DNA of 64,000 nucleotides from Candidatus Eiseniibacteriota bacterium (GTDB lineage Bacteria; Eisenbacteria; RBG-16-71-46): contig JACRIW010000038.1 in NCBI GenBank assembly GCA_016215625.1, positions 1-64,000 on the forward strand, written 5' to 3'. The position numbers and the translations under genes are program-made. Within the stretch, counting starts at the first letter, position 1. Each line of letters starts with the position of its first letter. Below are positions 27,955 through 35,885 of this stretch, one piece after another. Under the pieces are notes generated by a model that had not been told where the DNA came from, made no database searches, and saw only the letters and a list, made by a program, of their open reading frames with translations.

Positions 27955-27987
27955 GGCGGCGGTCCCGGGTCGGGGCCGCCGCCTTTT
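27955..27987 (+). terminator. rpoD: Rho-independent terminator after rpoD
   Basis: GGCGGCGG (27955-27962) pairs perfectly with CCGCCGCC (27976-27983), loop of 13 bases, followed directly by TTTT. It lies 22 bases after the rpoD stop and just past the end of the convergent lipoprotein gene. Confidence 0.88.
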
Positions 27988-27991
27988 CGCG

Positions 27992-28729
27992 TCAGTGGTG
28001 GCCGGTTCCCGTGTCCGGGGGCAGCGCGAGCCAGCGCAGGGTGACGTCGGGAAGCACGAGCGCCGAGCCGGGCGAGGACACTTCGAACGGCGCGTGATGC
28101 GTAGCGTAGCCGTATCGCATCGCCGCCAGCGTCCAGCGGCCGGGCGGCAGCCCGGCGATCGTGCACGCGCCGGCCGCGTCCGTGATCGCGAGCGCGCCGG
28201 TCTCGACGACCTGCGCGAACGTTCCTTCCGGTCCGGCCGCGTCGGAGAGCGTGCGCCGCGTGGTCACCGAGGACGCGGTGTGCAGCGTGAGCCTCACCAC
28301 CAGCGTCTCGGCGGCCGCGCGCTCGGCGCCGGGTACGACCGCGGTCGAGCCCGCCGCGCGCCCCGGCGCCACGCCGCTCGCGCACGCGAAGGCCCACGTG
28401 CCTTCGGAGAGCGCCGCGAATCGCACCGCGCCAGCGTCGTCGGTCGAGCCGGTCGAGAGCGCACCGAAGCCGCCGGAATCAGGCAGCGCGGTCGCGCGCA
28501 CGAAGAGACCGGCAGCCGGTACCCCGAGACTGTCGGTCAGGAGCACGGTGACGTCGCGTTTCACGAGCACTGCGTGCGGCGCCGTCGAGCGCGAAGCGGA
28601 GCAGCCCGGGGCGCACGCGAGCGCCGCCGCGAACAGGAACACGGCGGAACGCAGCCGGGGTACGCGGAGGGTGGGCAGGTGGGGGCTCCGAAACGGGGAA
28701 CGAAGGCATGCGACGGGGGAGGTGCGCAC
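27992..28729 (-). CDS. Putative lipoprotein with carboxypeptidase-regulatory-like beta domain
   Basis: The only protein gene on the minus strand besides the DUF3467 gene. From GTG 28729 it has 245 residues. Arginines precede a hydrophobic core (SAVFLFAAALACAPGC) ending in cysteines that could serve as a lipidation site. The rest is beta-rich with repeated alanine/glycine turns; AITDAAGACTIAGLPPGRWTL followed by AMRYGYA resembles the Ig-like fold of carboxypeptidase regulatory domains. It is probably an envelope protein; no enzymatic motif is seen. The start is uncertain and could also be the GTG within the hydrophobic core. It converges on rpoD with 59 bases between. Confidence 0.6.
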   Translation of the reverse strand: MRTSPVACLRSPFRSPHLPTLRVPRLRSAVFLFAAALACAPGCSASRSTAPHAVLVKRDVTVLLTDSLGVPAAGLFVRATALPDSGGFGALSTGSTDDAGAVRFAALSEGTWAFACASGVAPGRAAGSTAVVPGAERAAAETLVVRLTLHTASSVTTRRTLSDAAGPEGTFAQVVETGALAITDAAGACTIAGLPPGRWTLAAMRYGYATHHAPFEVSSPGSALVLPDVTLRWLALPPDTGTGHH

Positions 28730-28782
28730 TCTAACGGACGGCCGCCAGCGCACAAGCGGCGGACCTCGCGAGCGGCGCGCGC

Positions 28783-28811
28783 TTGACGCATCGGTGCCGC
28801 TTGGATATAAA
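28783..28811 (+). promoter_or_regulatory. Promoter of the tRNA-CAT/tRNA-Val unit
   Basis: TTGACG (28783-28788), 17 bases, then TATAAA (28806-28811): the best consensus promoter in the window. The predicted start is about 30 bases upstream of the first tRNA. It lies inside the short divergent gap behind the minus-strand lipoprotein gene. Confidence 0.82.
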
Positions 28812-28848
28812 CACCCGGCTTTCGTCGCAGGTGCTGGGCAAAGGCGCT

Positions 28849-28922
28849 GGGCCCATAGCTCAGTGGTCCAGAGCCGCCGGCTCATAACCGGTAAGACCCT
28901 GGTTCGAATCCAGGTGGGCCCA
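28849..28922 (+). tRNA. tRNA with CAT anticodon (Met or Ile2)
   Basis: Acceptor GGGCCCA pairs with TGGGCCC, discriminator A. Anticodon stem GCCGG/CCGGT encloses CTCATAA, so the anticodon is CAT. It lacks the G-C run of initiator tRNA next to the anticodon loop, so it is either elongator Met or the lysidine-modified Ile2 (AUA). The GGCTCATAACC stem-loop resembles Ile2 of Bacillus. Unlike the other tRNAs here, CCA is not encoded (ACTC follows), so the CCA-adding enzyme is required. Confidence 0.93.
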
Positions 28923-28951
28923 CTCACTCCTGCGTCACGCGACATTAAGAT

Positions 28952-29027
28952 GGGCGAATAGCTCAGCTGGCAGAGCATCTGGATCACAACCAGAGGGTCG
29001 GGGGTTCAAGTCCCTCTTCGCCCACCA
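28952..29027 (+). tRNA. tRNA-Val (CAC)
   Basis: Acceptor GGGCGAA pairs with TTCGCCC. Anticodon stem TCTGG/CCAGA encloses ATCACAA, giving anticodon CAC, which reads GTG. T arm GGGGG/CCCTC with loop TTCAAGT; ACCA is encoded at the 3' end. It is 29 bases after the CAT tRNA and 25 bases before the zinc-ribbon gene. Confidence 0.95.
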
Positions 29028-29052
29028 TCTTCTTCCCGAAGAATCGCGCGCC

Positions 29053-29775
29053 ATGGCCGACGACCTGCCGCTGCACTGGATCCTCCACGAGCTGGACGAG
29101 GAAGCGGTGCGCCACGAGGCCGAGCTCGCGAAGCTCCCCGAGCAGCGCCGCGCGCACGACGCGCGCGTCGCCACGGAGAAGCGCCGGGTCGACGCGAGCG
29201 CGGCCGCGCAGGCCGACCGCCAGAAGCGCCGCACCGCCTTCGAGCGCGACATCGCCGCCTTCGAGGACCAGGAAGCGCGCTACGCCAAGCAGCTCGACGC
29301 GGTCACGAACCAGCAGCAGTTCGAGGCGAAGCAGCACGAGATCGCCGGTGTGCAGGCGAAGCGCTCGGAGCTCGAGACGCAGGTCCTGACGCTCATGGAC
29401 GAGGAAGAGGCGCTCGCGACCGCGCATCCCGCGCTCGCCGCCGCGCTCGCCAAGGCCGAGCAGGAAAGCGCCGCGGCGCACGAGAAACTCGCCGCGAGCG
29501 AGTCCTCGCTGCGCGGGAAGCTCGCGTCGCTCGACGCGCGCCGCGCCGAAACGGTCGCGAAGCTCGACGCGCCTTCGCGCACGCGCTACGAGCGGCTGCG
29601 CGCGGGCCGCGCCGGACGGGCGGTCGGCGCGATCGAGAACGGTGCGTGCGGCGCGTGCTTCCACGGGCTCTCGCCGAGCGCGCTGAGCGACGCACGGCGG
29701 CGCGAGAAGTTCGTCGCGTGCGAGGGCTGCGGACGGCTCCTCATGCTGCCGCCGGAAGGAACCGCGTCCGCGTGA
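29053..29775 (+). CDS. Coiled-coil C4 zinc-ribbon protein (CT398 type)
   Basis: This 240-residue cytoplasmic protein has a long antiparallel coiled coil of about 170 residues rich in Ala, Glu, Lys and Gln, then a C-terminal zinc ribbon with CGACF and CEGCGRLL. This is the layout of Chlamydia CT398 and other zf-RING_7 proteins. CT398 has been reported to bind sigma-54, but no sigma-54 gene or clear -24/-12 promoter is seen here, so that role is only possible. The stop overlaps the patatin start as GTGA. Confidence 0.88.
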   Translation: MADDLPLHWILHELDEEAVRHEAELAKLPEQRRAHDARVATEKRRVDASAAAQADRQKRRTAFERDIAAFEDQEARYAKQLDAVTNQQQFEAKQHEIAGVQAKRSELETQVLTLMDEEEALATAHPALAAALAKAEQESAAAHEKLAASESSLRGKLASLDARRAETVAKLDAPSRTRYERLRAGRAGRAVGAIENGACGACFHGLSPSALSDARRREKFVACEGCGRLLMLPPEGTASA

Positions 29776-31181
29776 ACGGCAAGCGCCTGCGCGCGGACCT
29801 GCCGTTCCGCCGCGTCGCGCTCGTCCTGTCGGGCGGCGGCGCGCTCGGCGCGTACGAAGCCGGCGTGCTCAAGGTGCTCCAGGCGCTGGAACTCGCGCCG
29901 TCGCTGGTCGCGGGCGTGAGCATCGGCGCGATCAACGCCGTCGTGTGGCTGGCGCACGGGCGCGACACGAAGGCGCTCGAGGAGACGTGGCGCAAGATGC
30001 GCCCGTCGAACATCGGCCTGCAGTGGGTCGCGCTCGCGCTGCGCGCCGCGGGATCGTTCGCGGTCGCCGTCGCGCTGCTCGAGATCCTGCTCACGTTCAT
30101 CGGGTCGCGCGAACTGTCGGGCTCGTACTGGATCTGGAAGAAGTCGAGCGCGCGCATCGACCTCGTCTCGACGCAGCTCGACGTGTGGTCGTGGGTGTTC
30201 GCCGCCACCGTCGGCACGACGCTCGTGTTCCTGTCGCGCCCGATCGAGGGCTGGCTCTCGCGCGGGGTGCCCGGAGGCGATCCGCAGCGCGCGCGGCAGC
30301 TGCTCGGCCGCGTCGCGCTCGGTGCGTTCGCCGTGCACACGCTCGTGTGGGTGATGGCGTGGCCGTGGCCGCACCGCTTCAGCGCCAGCATGGTGCTGCT
30401 GCTCGGCATCGCGTGGCTCGGCAGCGGCGAGGGCGGCGTCGCCCAGGCGCTGCGCCGCATGGGCCTCGGGCTCATGCCCGAGACGCGCGGCCGCGGATTG
30501 TGGGGCGGCGTGCCGCGCCGCCGCGTGATCGAGAAGCTGGTCGCCGCGGGCGATCCCTCGAGGCTCGTCGGGCCGGGTACCGGTCTCGTGATCGGCGCGC
30601 TCTCGGTGGACAGCGGACGCGTGTGCCACTTCGTGAGCTGGCCCGGCGCGAACCGCGAGTTCGAGGAGCGCGTGCGCGCCGAACTGGGCGAGGTCGTGCC
30701 CATGCGCACGCCCCAGGACGCGATCCGCGCCGCGGTCGCGTCGTCCGCCATCCCCGGCGTGTTCGAGCCCGAGCGCATCGACGGCCGCGACTTCGTGGAC
30801 GCGGGCGGCTTCTCGAACCAGCCGCTGCACGTCGCGCTCGCGGGCGGCGCCGACGCGGTGATCGTGGTGCTGCTCACACCGAGCCAGACGCCGACTCCCG
30901 CGCCGCCGCCGGACGGGCTGTTCTCGCTCGCGGGGCGGCTGCTCGAACTCGCGAACTGGCGTGACCTGCAGATGGAACTGCGCCAGTTGCCCGAAGGCTG
31001 GAGCCGTGAGGGTGACCCCGCGCGCGTCTGCGTGGTCGAGCCGCAGCGCCCGCTGCCCGGCAGCGTGCTCGGGTTCGATCCCGAGCAGGCGACGCAACTC
31101 ATCGGCCTCGGCGAGCAGGACGCATGGGCGGCGTTCGAGCGCGCGGGCTGGCTCGAGCCGGCCGAAGCGCCCCGGAGCTGA
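29772..31181 (+). CDS. Patatin-like phospholipase with inserted membrane segments
   Basis: A 469-residue serine lipid hydrolase. The oxyanion loop GGGALGAY and nucleophile elbow GVSIG (Ser50) are near the N-terminus. The dyad aspartate is Asp343 in DAGGFSNQPL, a variant of the usual DGG/DGA. Between them, residues of about 85-220 hold several hydrophobic stretches (SFAVAVALLEILLTFIG, VFAATVGTTLVFLS, VALGAFAVHTLVWVMAW, MVLLLGIAWLG) that are probably transmembrane and are not part of a normal patatin. The enzyme is thus likely membrane-embedded. GTG 29772 overlaps the preceding stop. The substrate is unknown. Confidence 0.87.
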   Translation: MNGKRLRADLPFRRVALVLSGGGALGAYEAGVLKVLQALELAPSLVAGVSIGAINAVVWLAHGRDTKALEETWRKMRPSNIGLQWVALALRAAGSFAVAVALLEILLTFIGSRELSGSYWIWKKSSARIDLVSTQLDVWSWVFAATVGTTLVFLSRPIEGWLSRGVPGGDPQRARQLLGRVALGAFAVHTLVWVMAWPWPHRFSASMVLLLGIAWLGSGEGGVAQALRRMGLGLMPETRGRGLWGGVPRRRVIEKLVAAGDPSRLVGPGTGLVIGALSVDSGRVCHFVSWPGANREFEERVRAELGEVVPMRTPQDAIRAAVASSAIPGVFEPERIDGRDFVDAGGFSNQPLHVALAGGADAVIVVLLTPSQTPTPAPPPDGLFSLAGRLLELANWRDLQMELRQLPEGWSREGDPARVCVVEPQRPLPGSVLGFDPEQATQLIGLGEQDAWAAFERAGWLEPAEAPRS

Positions 31182-31212
31182 GCGCGTCGCGCGCGCCGCG
31201 AGCGCGCCGCGC

Positions 31213-31241
31213 TTGTTTCGCGCGGCCCTTGCGGCTAGTTT
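31213..31241 (+). promoter_or_regulatory. Putative promoter of the RNase H/rnpB unit
   Basis: TTGTTT (31213-31218), 17 bases, TAGTTT (31236-31241) within GGCTAGTTT. The same GGCTAG(N)TT block precedes recJ, rseP and the uvrD-like gene. A strong AAGGAGGAG ribosome-binding site follows at 31251-31259. Confidence 0.5.
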
Positions 31242-31269
31242 GCGCGGGCCAAGGAGGAGTACCTCGCGC

Positions 31270-31683
31270 ATGAGCACATGGACGCTGCGTTGTGACGGCG
31301 GTTCCCGGGGAAACCCGGGGCCGGCGGCCTTCGGGTTCGTACTCACGAACCCGAAGGGTGAGGAAGTGGTGGCCCGAGGGGAATACATCGGGACCGCCAC
31401 GAACAATGTCGCGGAGTACCGCAGCCTCATCGCGGGACTCACGGCGGCGATCGAGCATCACGCGGCGCCGCTGGCCGTCGTGATGGATTCCGAACTGGTC
31501 ATTCGTCAGATGACCGGGCAGTACCGGGTGAAGAACGAAGGCCTGAAGCCCCTGCACCAGGAGGCGAAGCAGACGGCCCTCAAACTCGCACGGGTGACGT
31601 ATTCGTCCGTCGGACGAGCCGACAACGGCCGGGCCGACGGTCTCGTCAACGAGGCGCTCGACCTCGCGACGGGAAGGAAGTGA
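31270..31683 (+). CDS. RNase HI-family ribonuclease
   Basis: This 137-residue single-domain protein cleaves RNA in RNA-DNA hybrids. The four acidic active-site residues are visible: Asp9 in CDGGSRGNPGPAAFG, Glu49 in NNVAEY, Asp73 in VMDSELV, and Asp123 in GRADGLVNEAL. The sequence is closer to the short RNase HI type of Gram-positive and archaeal genomes than to E. coli RnhA. ATG 31270 has an ideal AAGGAGGAG 10 bases upstream. The stop codon is followed after 2 bases by the 5' end of RNase P RNA. Confidence 0.93.
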   Translation: MSTWTLRCDGGSRGNPGPAAFGFVLTNPKGEEVVARGEYIGTATNNVAEYRSLIAGLTAAIEHHAAPLAVVMDSELVIRQMTGQYRVKNEGLKPLHQEAKQTALKLARVTYSSVGRADNGRADGLVNEALDLATGRK

Positions 31684-31685
31684 CC

Positions 31686-32093
31686 GAGTTTCCCAGGTGA
31701 TCGCGCGTCATTCGCCGACGTCTCCGCGCAAGCGGCGGCCGAGGCCGTGACGTGAGGAAAGTCCGAACTCCACAGGGCAAGGCGCTGGGTAACCCCCAGG
31801 GGGCGTGAGCCCACGGAAAGTGCAACAGAGAGCAGACCGCCAACGGGCGGCGCGCCGCGAGGTGCCGCCGCTGCGGGCAAGGGTGAAACGGTGAGGTAAG
31901 AGCTCACCAGCAGTGGTGGCGACATCACTGGCTCGGTAAACCCCGCCTGGAGCAAGACCGAATAGAGGGGGAGGAGTGTGACCCGCTCCGTCAACACCCC
32001 AGGGTCGGTCGCATCGAGGTGGTGAGAGATCACCATCCCAGTCAAATGATCACCACGGAGTGATCCGTACAGAATTCGGCTTACGGGAGACTC
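31686..32093 (+). ncRNA. rnpB: RNase P RNA (M1-type)
   Basis: The catalytic RNA that matures tRNA 5' ends. Conserved blocks are in the right order: GAGGAAAGTCCGAACTCC (about 31753), ACAGAGAGCAGACCGCC, GGTGAAACGGTGAGGTAAGAGCTCACC, GACCGAATAGAGGGG and AGAATTCGGCTTAC. Helix P1 sets the ends: GAGTTTCCC (31686-31694) pairs with GGGAGACTC (32085-32093). Length is about 408 bases, a bacterial type A fold by eye. It is squeezed between two reading frames, 2 bases after one stop and 3 bases before an ATG, so no separate promoter gap exists. Confidence 0.95.
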
Positions 32094-32096
32094 GGT

Positions 32097-34037
32097 ATGA
32101 CGAGGCAGACGGCCCCGGCGGCGGTAGGCCGCCGGGGCACTGTCCTTCCGGTGGGATGGTGGCTCGCGGTGGTGCCCGCGATCCTCGTGCTCGCCTTCTA
32201 CGCGCCCGCGCTGCGCTACGCGTTCGTCTGGGACGACGAACGGCTCATCGCGCACAACGCGCTGCTGCGATCGGCGGACGGACTGCTCCGCGCGATGCGC
32301 TCGGATTTCTGGCTCACGGTCGGTGAGCACGCGTCGGGTTTCTGGCGCCCGCTCATCACGCTGTCGTACGCGGTCGACGGCGTGCTCTTCCGCTGGCAGC
32401 CCTGGGGCTACCACCTCATGAACATGCTGTCGGCCGCCGGCGTGGCGTCGCTCGTCACGATGCTGGCGCTGCGGCTGCGCGTGGGGCGCTGGCCGGCGCT
32501 CGCCGCGGGCGCGTGGTTCGCGCTCATGCCGCACCACGTCGAGTCCACCGCGTGGATCGCCGGACGCACCGACCTGTACTCGGCGTTCTTCTTCCTGCTC
32601 GCGCTGTGGCTCGACCGCCGTTCGGCCGACGCCGACGCGAAGGGGCCGGGCGCGCTCGCGATCGTCGCGTTCGGCGCGGCGCTGCTCTGCAAGGAAGCGT
32701 CGCTGCTCTTCGTCGTGGTGTCGGTCGCGTGGCGCTGGTCGGAGCGCGAGGAGCGCCGCGGCGCGTTCGGCGACGCGCTGCGGTGGACCGCGCCGTACCT
32801 CGCCCTGACGGCGGTCTACCTCGCGCTGCACTTCTGGTGGGTGCCGGCCGCGCCGCCGCCGCAGTACCTGTCGCCCGAGACGCTGCGCAAGGGCCGGCTC
32901 GCCGCGTGGGCGATGTTCCCCGGTTACCTGTCGTTCCTGAATCCGTTCTACCCGCATTCGCCGGCCGTCGTGGTGCGCATGCCCGAGTCGTGGCGCGATC
33001 CGCTCGTGATCGCCGGCTTCGTGATGCAGGTGGCGCTCGTGGGCGCGCTCGCTTACGCGGCGCGCCGCCGTTCGCGCTGGGGGCTCGCGCTGCTGGTGCT
33101 GTGGGTGACGCTGTTGCCCACGACGCTCGCCAATCTCTTCCAGACGTACCTGCTCTACTCCGAGCGCTTCATGTACCTGCCGTCCATCGGCGCGGCGTGG
33201 CTGCTCGCGCTCGGGCTCGGCGCGCTCGCACCGCGCGGGTCCGCCCTGCGATGGACGGGCGCCGCCGCGGCGGCCGCGCTCGTCGCGTCCTCGGCGTTCG
33301 CGACCGCGCGCATCCTTCCCGACTGGAAGGACGACGACACGCTCTACCGCTCGATGACGGTGAAGCAGCCGCGCAACGCGATGGGCTGGATCCTGCTCGC
33401 GCGGCACCGGCTCGTGAAGGGGGACGAGGCGGCGGCCGAGCACGCGCTGAAGATGCTCGACGGCCTCGAGAGCACGCGTCCCGAGATGCTCAGCGTGCAG
33501 GCGCTGCTGCACTACCGGCGCGGCGAATGGGCGAAGGTGCTCGAGTACGCCGAGCGCGCGATCGCGCTCGATCCCACGCTCGGCGAGCCCCGCCTGGCGC
33601 GCGCCACGGCGCTGCTGCGGCTCGGCCGCATGGACGACGCCGAGCAGGCGATCGCGCAGCTGAACGTGATGCTGCCGGAGAACTCGACCGTGGCCTCGCT
33701 GGAGGGCCAGCGGCTGCTCGCGCTGCGCCGGCCCGCCGACGCGCTGCCGTTCCTGCGCCGCGCCGTGCAGTACCTGCACGACGACGCCGACCTGTTCTAC
33801 GCACTCGGGCTCGCGCACGCGATGCTGAACCAGCTGCCGCCCGCGCGCGCGGCCTTCGAGGAGTGCGTGCGGGTGGACCCGGCGCTCTACGACGGCTGGC
33901 TGCGTCTCGCGACCGCCTGCCATCTCCTGGGCGACTTCGGGGCGCGCGACGCGGCGCTCGCGCGGGCGCAAGCGCTGCCGGAGGCGGCCGACGGGCGCGC
34001 GGCCCAGCTGCGCGAACGCATGGCGGCGATGCGCTGA
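32097..34037 (+). CDS. TMTC-like membrane glycosyltransferase-type protein with TPR repeats
   Basis: A 646-residue protein with about ten membrane segments in its first 430 residues, then a C-terminal TPR array (about 440-640). After the first membrane segment comes YAFVWDDERLIAHN, with the paired aspartates typical of GT-C transferases, and the block PHHVESTAWIAGRTDLYSA matches TMTC-family proteins. The likely role is lipid-linked sugar transfer at the cell surface, substrate unknown. ATG 32097 is preceded by GGGAG, which lies inside the P1 helix of RNase P RNA. GTG 32151 would avoid this and the hairpin at 32112-32138, so the start is uncertain. Confidence 0.8.
   Translation: MTRQTAPAAVGRRGTVLPVGWWLAVVPAILVLAFYAPALRYAFVWDDERLIAHNALLRSADGLLRAMRSDFWLTVGEHASGFWRPLITLSYAVDGVLFRWQPWGYHLMNMLSAAGVASLVTMLALRLRVGRWPALAAGAWFALMPHHVESTAWIAGRTDLYSAFFFLLALWLDRRSADADAKGPGALAIVAFGAALLCKEASLLFVVVSVAWRWSEREERRGAFGDALRWTAPYLALTAVYLALHFWWVPAAPPPQYLSPETLRKGRLAAWAMFPGYLSFLNPFYPHSPAVVVRMPESWRDPLVIAGFVMQVALVGALAYAARRRSRWGLALLVLWVTLLPTTLANLFQTYLLYSERFMYLPSIGAAWLLALGLGALAPRGSALRWTGAAAAAALVASSAFATARILPDWKDDDTLYRSMTVKQPRNAMGWILLARHRLVKGDEAAAEHALKMLDGLESTRPEMLSVQALLHYRRGEWAKVLEYAERAIALDPTLGEPRLARATALLRLGRMDDAEQAIAQLNVMLPENSTVASLEGQRLLALRRPADALPFLRRAVQYLHDDADLFYALGLAHAMLNQLPPARAAFEECVRVDPALYDGWLRLATACHLLGDFGARDAALARAQALPEAADGRAAQLRERMAAMR
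32112..32138 (+). other. Strong GC hairpin just after RNase P RNA
   Basis: GCCCCGGCGGC (32112-32122) and GCCGCCGGGGC (32128-32138) form a perfect 11-base stem with loop GGTAG. It starts 19 bases after the end of rnpB and lies inside the longer form of the next reading frame. It could terminate or define the 3' end of the rnpB transcript, though only ACTGTCCTT follows and not a T-run. Confidence 0.55.
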
Positions 34038-34061
34038 GCGCAGCGCAGGACGAGCGGAGGC

Positions 34062-34091
34062 TGGACGGGTGCGGGGGACGGCGGCTAGATT
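34062..34091 (+). promoter_or_regulatory. Putative recJ promoter
   Basis: TGGACG (34062-34067) and TAGATT (34086-34091) spaced by 18 bases; the second element is within GGCTAGATT. It lies in the 104-base gap between the TMTC-like gene and recJ. Confidence 0.5.
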
Positions 34092-34141
34092 CCACCTTCC
34101 GCAGTTCCCGCCACCCACCACCCGGGGAACCCCTCCAGCTC

Positions 34142-35863
34142 ATGACCTCGACGATGTCCAATTGGGTGCTGCACCCGCGCCACGACGCGGCCAAGGCGGC
34201 CGAACTCGCCGCCGCGCTCGGCGCGCCGCTGCCCATCGGGCACGTGCTGGTCAACCGCGGCATCTCGAGCGTGGAGCAGGCGCAGCACTTCCTGTCGCCG
34301 CAGCTCGAGAGCCTGCACGACCCGAGCGAGATGCTCGGGCTCGACGCGGCCGCCGAGCGCATCGCCGCGGCCATCGCGGCGAAGGAGCGGATCTCGGTCG
34401 AGGGGGATTACGACGTGGACGGCATCACCTCCACGTTCCTCATGTACAGCGCGCTGCAGGAACTCGGCGCGGACGTCGTCTACCACATCCCGCACCGCAT
34501 CGACGAGGGCTACGGGCTCAAGGAGGGCGGGGTCCGCAAGGCCGCCGCCGAGGGCTGCAAGCTGCTCGTCACCGTGGACTGCGGCGTGACCGCGGTGCCG
34601 GAGATCGCGCTCGCGCGCGAACTCGGCATGGACACGATCGTCACCGACCACCACGAGCCGCCGGCGAAGCTGCCCGACGCCGTCGCGATCGTGAATCCGC
34701 TGCAGCCCGGCTGCCGCTATCCGTTCAAGTCGCTCGCCGGCGTGGGCGTCGCGTTCAAGCTCGTCGAGCGGTTGTTCCGCGAGTCGGGCGGACTCGAGCA
34801 CGCCGCGAAGTGGCTCGACGTCGTCGCGCTCGGCACGATCGCGGACGTCGTCCCGCTCGTGGGCGAGAACCGTGTGCTCGCGCGCCTCGGGCTCGAGAGC
34901 ATGAACCACAAGCTGCGCCCCGGGCTGCGCGCGCTCGCCTCTCGCGCGGGACTGCGCGAGCACCACGGCGCGCTCAAGCCCGTCACGGCGACGCGCGTCG
35001 CGTTCAACCTCGCGCCGCGGCTGAACGCCGCCGGGCGCATGGGCGACGCCTCCGACGCGCTGCGATTGCTGCAGGCGCCCGACGCGGTCACCGCCGAGCG
35101 CATCGCGAGCCAGCTCGAGACGCGCAACGACGAGCGCCGCGCGCAGAGCGACATGGCGCAGACGATGGCGCGCCAGATGTACGACCTCGAACTCGAGCGC
35201 GGCCGCTGCCGCTCCGCGATCGTGCTGTGGAGCGAGAAGTGGCACCCCGGCGTGGTCGGCATCGTCGCGACCCGGCTCGCCGAACAGGAGCACAAGCCGA
35301 CGCTGCTGCTCACGATCCAGGGCAAGTCCGCGCGCGGCTCCGGCCGCAGCGTACCCGGAGTGGACCTCACGAAGCTGCTCGACGCCTGCGACGACATGCT
35401 CCTCGGCCACGGCGGGCACGCGTTCGCCGCCGGCCTCGAGGTGCCGGTCGAACGGCTCGAGGAGTTCCGCGAGCGCTTCGACGAGCTCGCCGCGAAGGAC
35501 TGCGCCGCGGGCGGCGGCCCCGCGCTGCTCGTGGACGCGGAGATCCGTCCGGCGGACTGCACGCTCGAACTCGTGGATTGGATCGAACGGCTCGCGCCGC
35601 ACGGCCTCGAGAACGGCGAACCCGTGTTCCAGTGGCTCGGCGCCGAGGTGCAGAAGGCGGGCACCGTCGGGCAGAAGGCCGAGCACCTGCGCCTCGAACT
35701 CGGGGAGCGCGACGCGAAGCTGCAGGCGATCGGCTTCCACATGGGCCATCACCTGCGGGTGGACTCGGGCCGCACCGCGGACCTCGCGTTCACGCCGACG
35801 CGCAACGAATGGAACGGCGAGACGCGCGTGCAGCTGAAGCTGCGCGAAATCCGCCTCGCCTGA
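34142..35863 (+). CDS. recJ: Single-stranded-DNA-specific exonuclease RecJ
   Basis: RecJ degrades single-stranded DNA 5' to 3' in recombination and repair. The 573-residue protein carries the DHH phosphoesterase motifs: GDYDVDGITST, VTVDCGVT, TDHHEPPAKLPDA, and downstream RLNAAGRMGDA. The DHHA1 domain has ARGSGRSVPGVDL and GHGGHAFAAGL. The C-terminal OB-type domain completes the usual length. ATG 34142 was chosen because the N-terminal WVLHPRH and LVNRGISSVEQAQHFL are typical. rel follows after 22 bases. Confidence 0.97.
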   Translation: MTSTMSNWVLHPRHDAAKAAELAAALGAPLPIGHVLVNRGISSVEQAQHFLSPQLESLHDPSEMLGLDAAAERIAAAIAAKERISVEGDYDVDGITSTFLMYSALQELGADVVYHIPHRIDEGYGLKEGGVRKAAAEGCKLLVTVDCGVTAVPEIALARELGMDTIVTDHHEPPAKLPDAVAIVNPLQPGCRYPFKSLAGVGVAFKLVERLFRESGGLEHAAKWLDVVALGTIADVVPLVGENRVLARLGLESMNHKLRPGLRALASRAGLREHHGALKPVTATRVAFNLAPRLNAAGRMGDASDALRLLQAPDAVTAERIASQLETRNDERRAQSDMAQTMARQMYDLELERGRCRSAIVLWSEKWHPGVVGIVATRLAEQEHKPTLLLTIQGKSARGSGRSVPGVDLTKLLDACDDMLLGHGGHAFAAGLEVPVERLEEFRERFDELAAKDCAAGGGPALLVDAEIRPADCTLELVDWIERLAPHGLENGEPVFQWLGAEVQKAGTVGQKAEHLRLELGERDAKLQAIGFHMGHHLRVDSGRTADLAFTPTRNEWNGETRVQLKLREIRLA

Positions 35864-35885
35864 GCACGCGGAAAGGACGGCCGTC

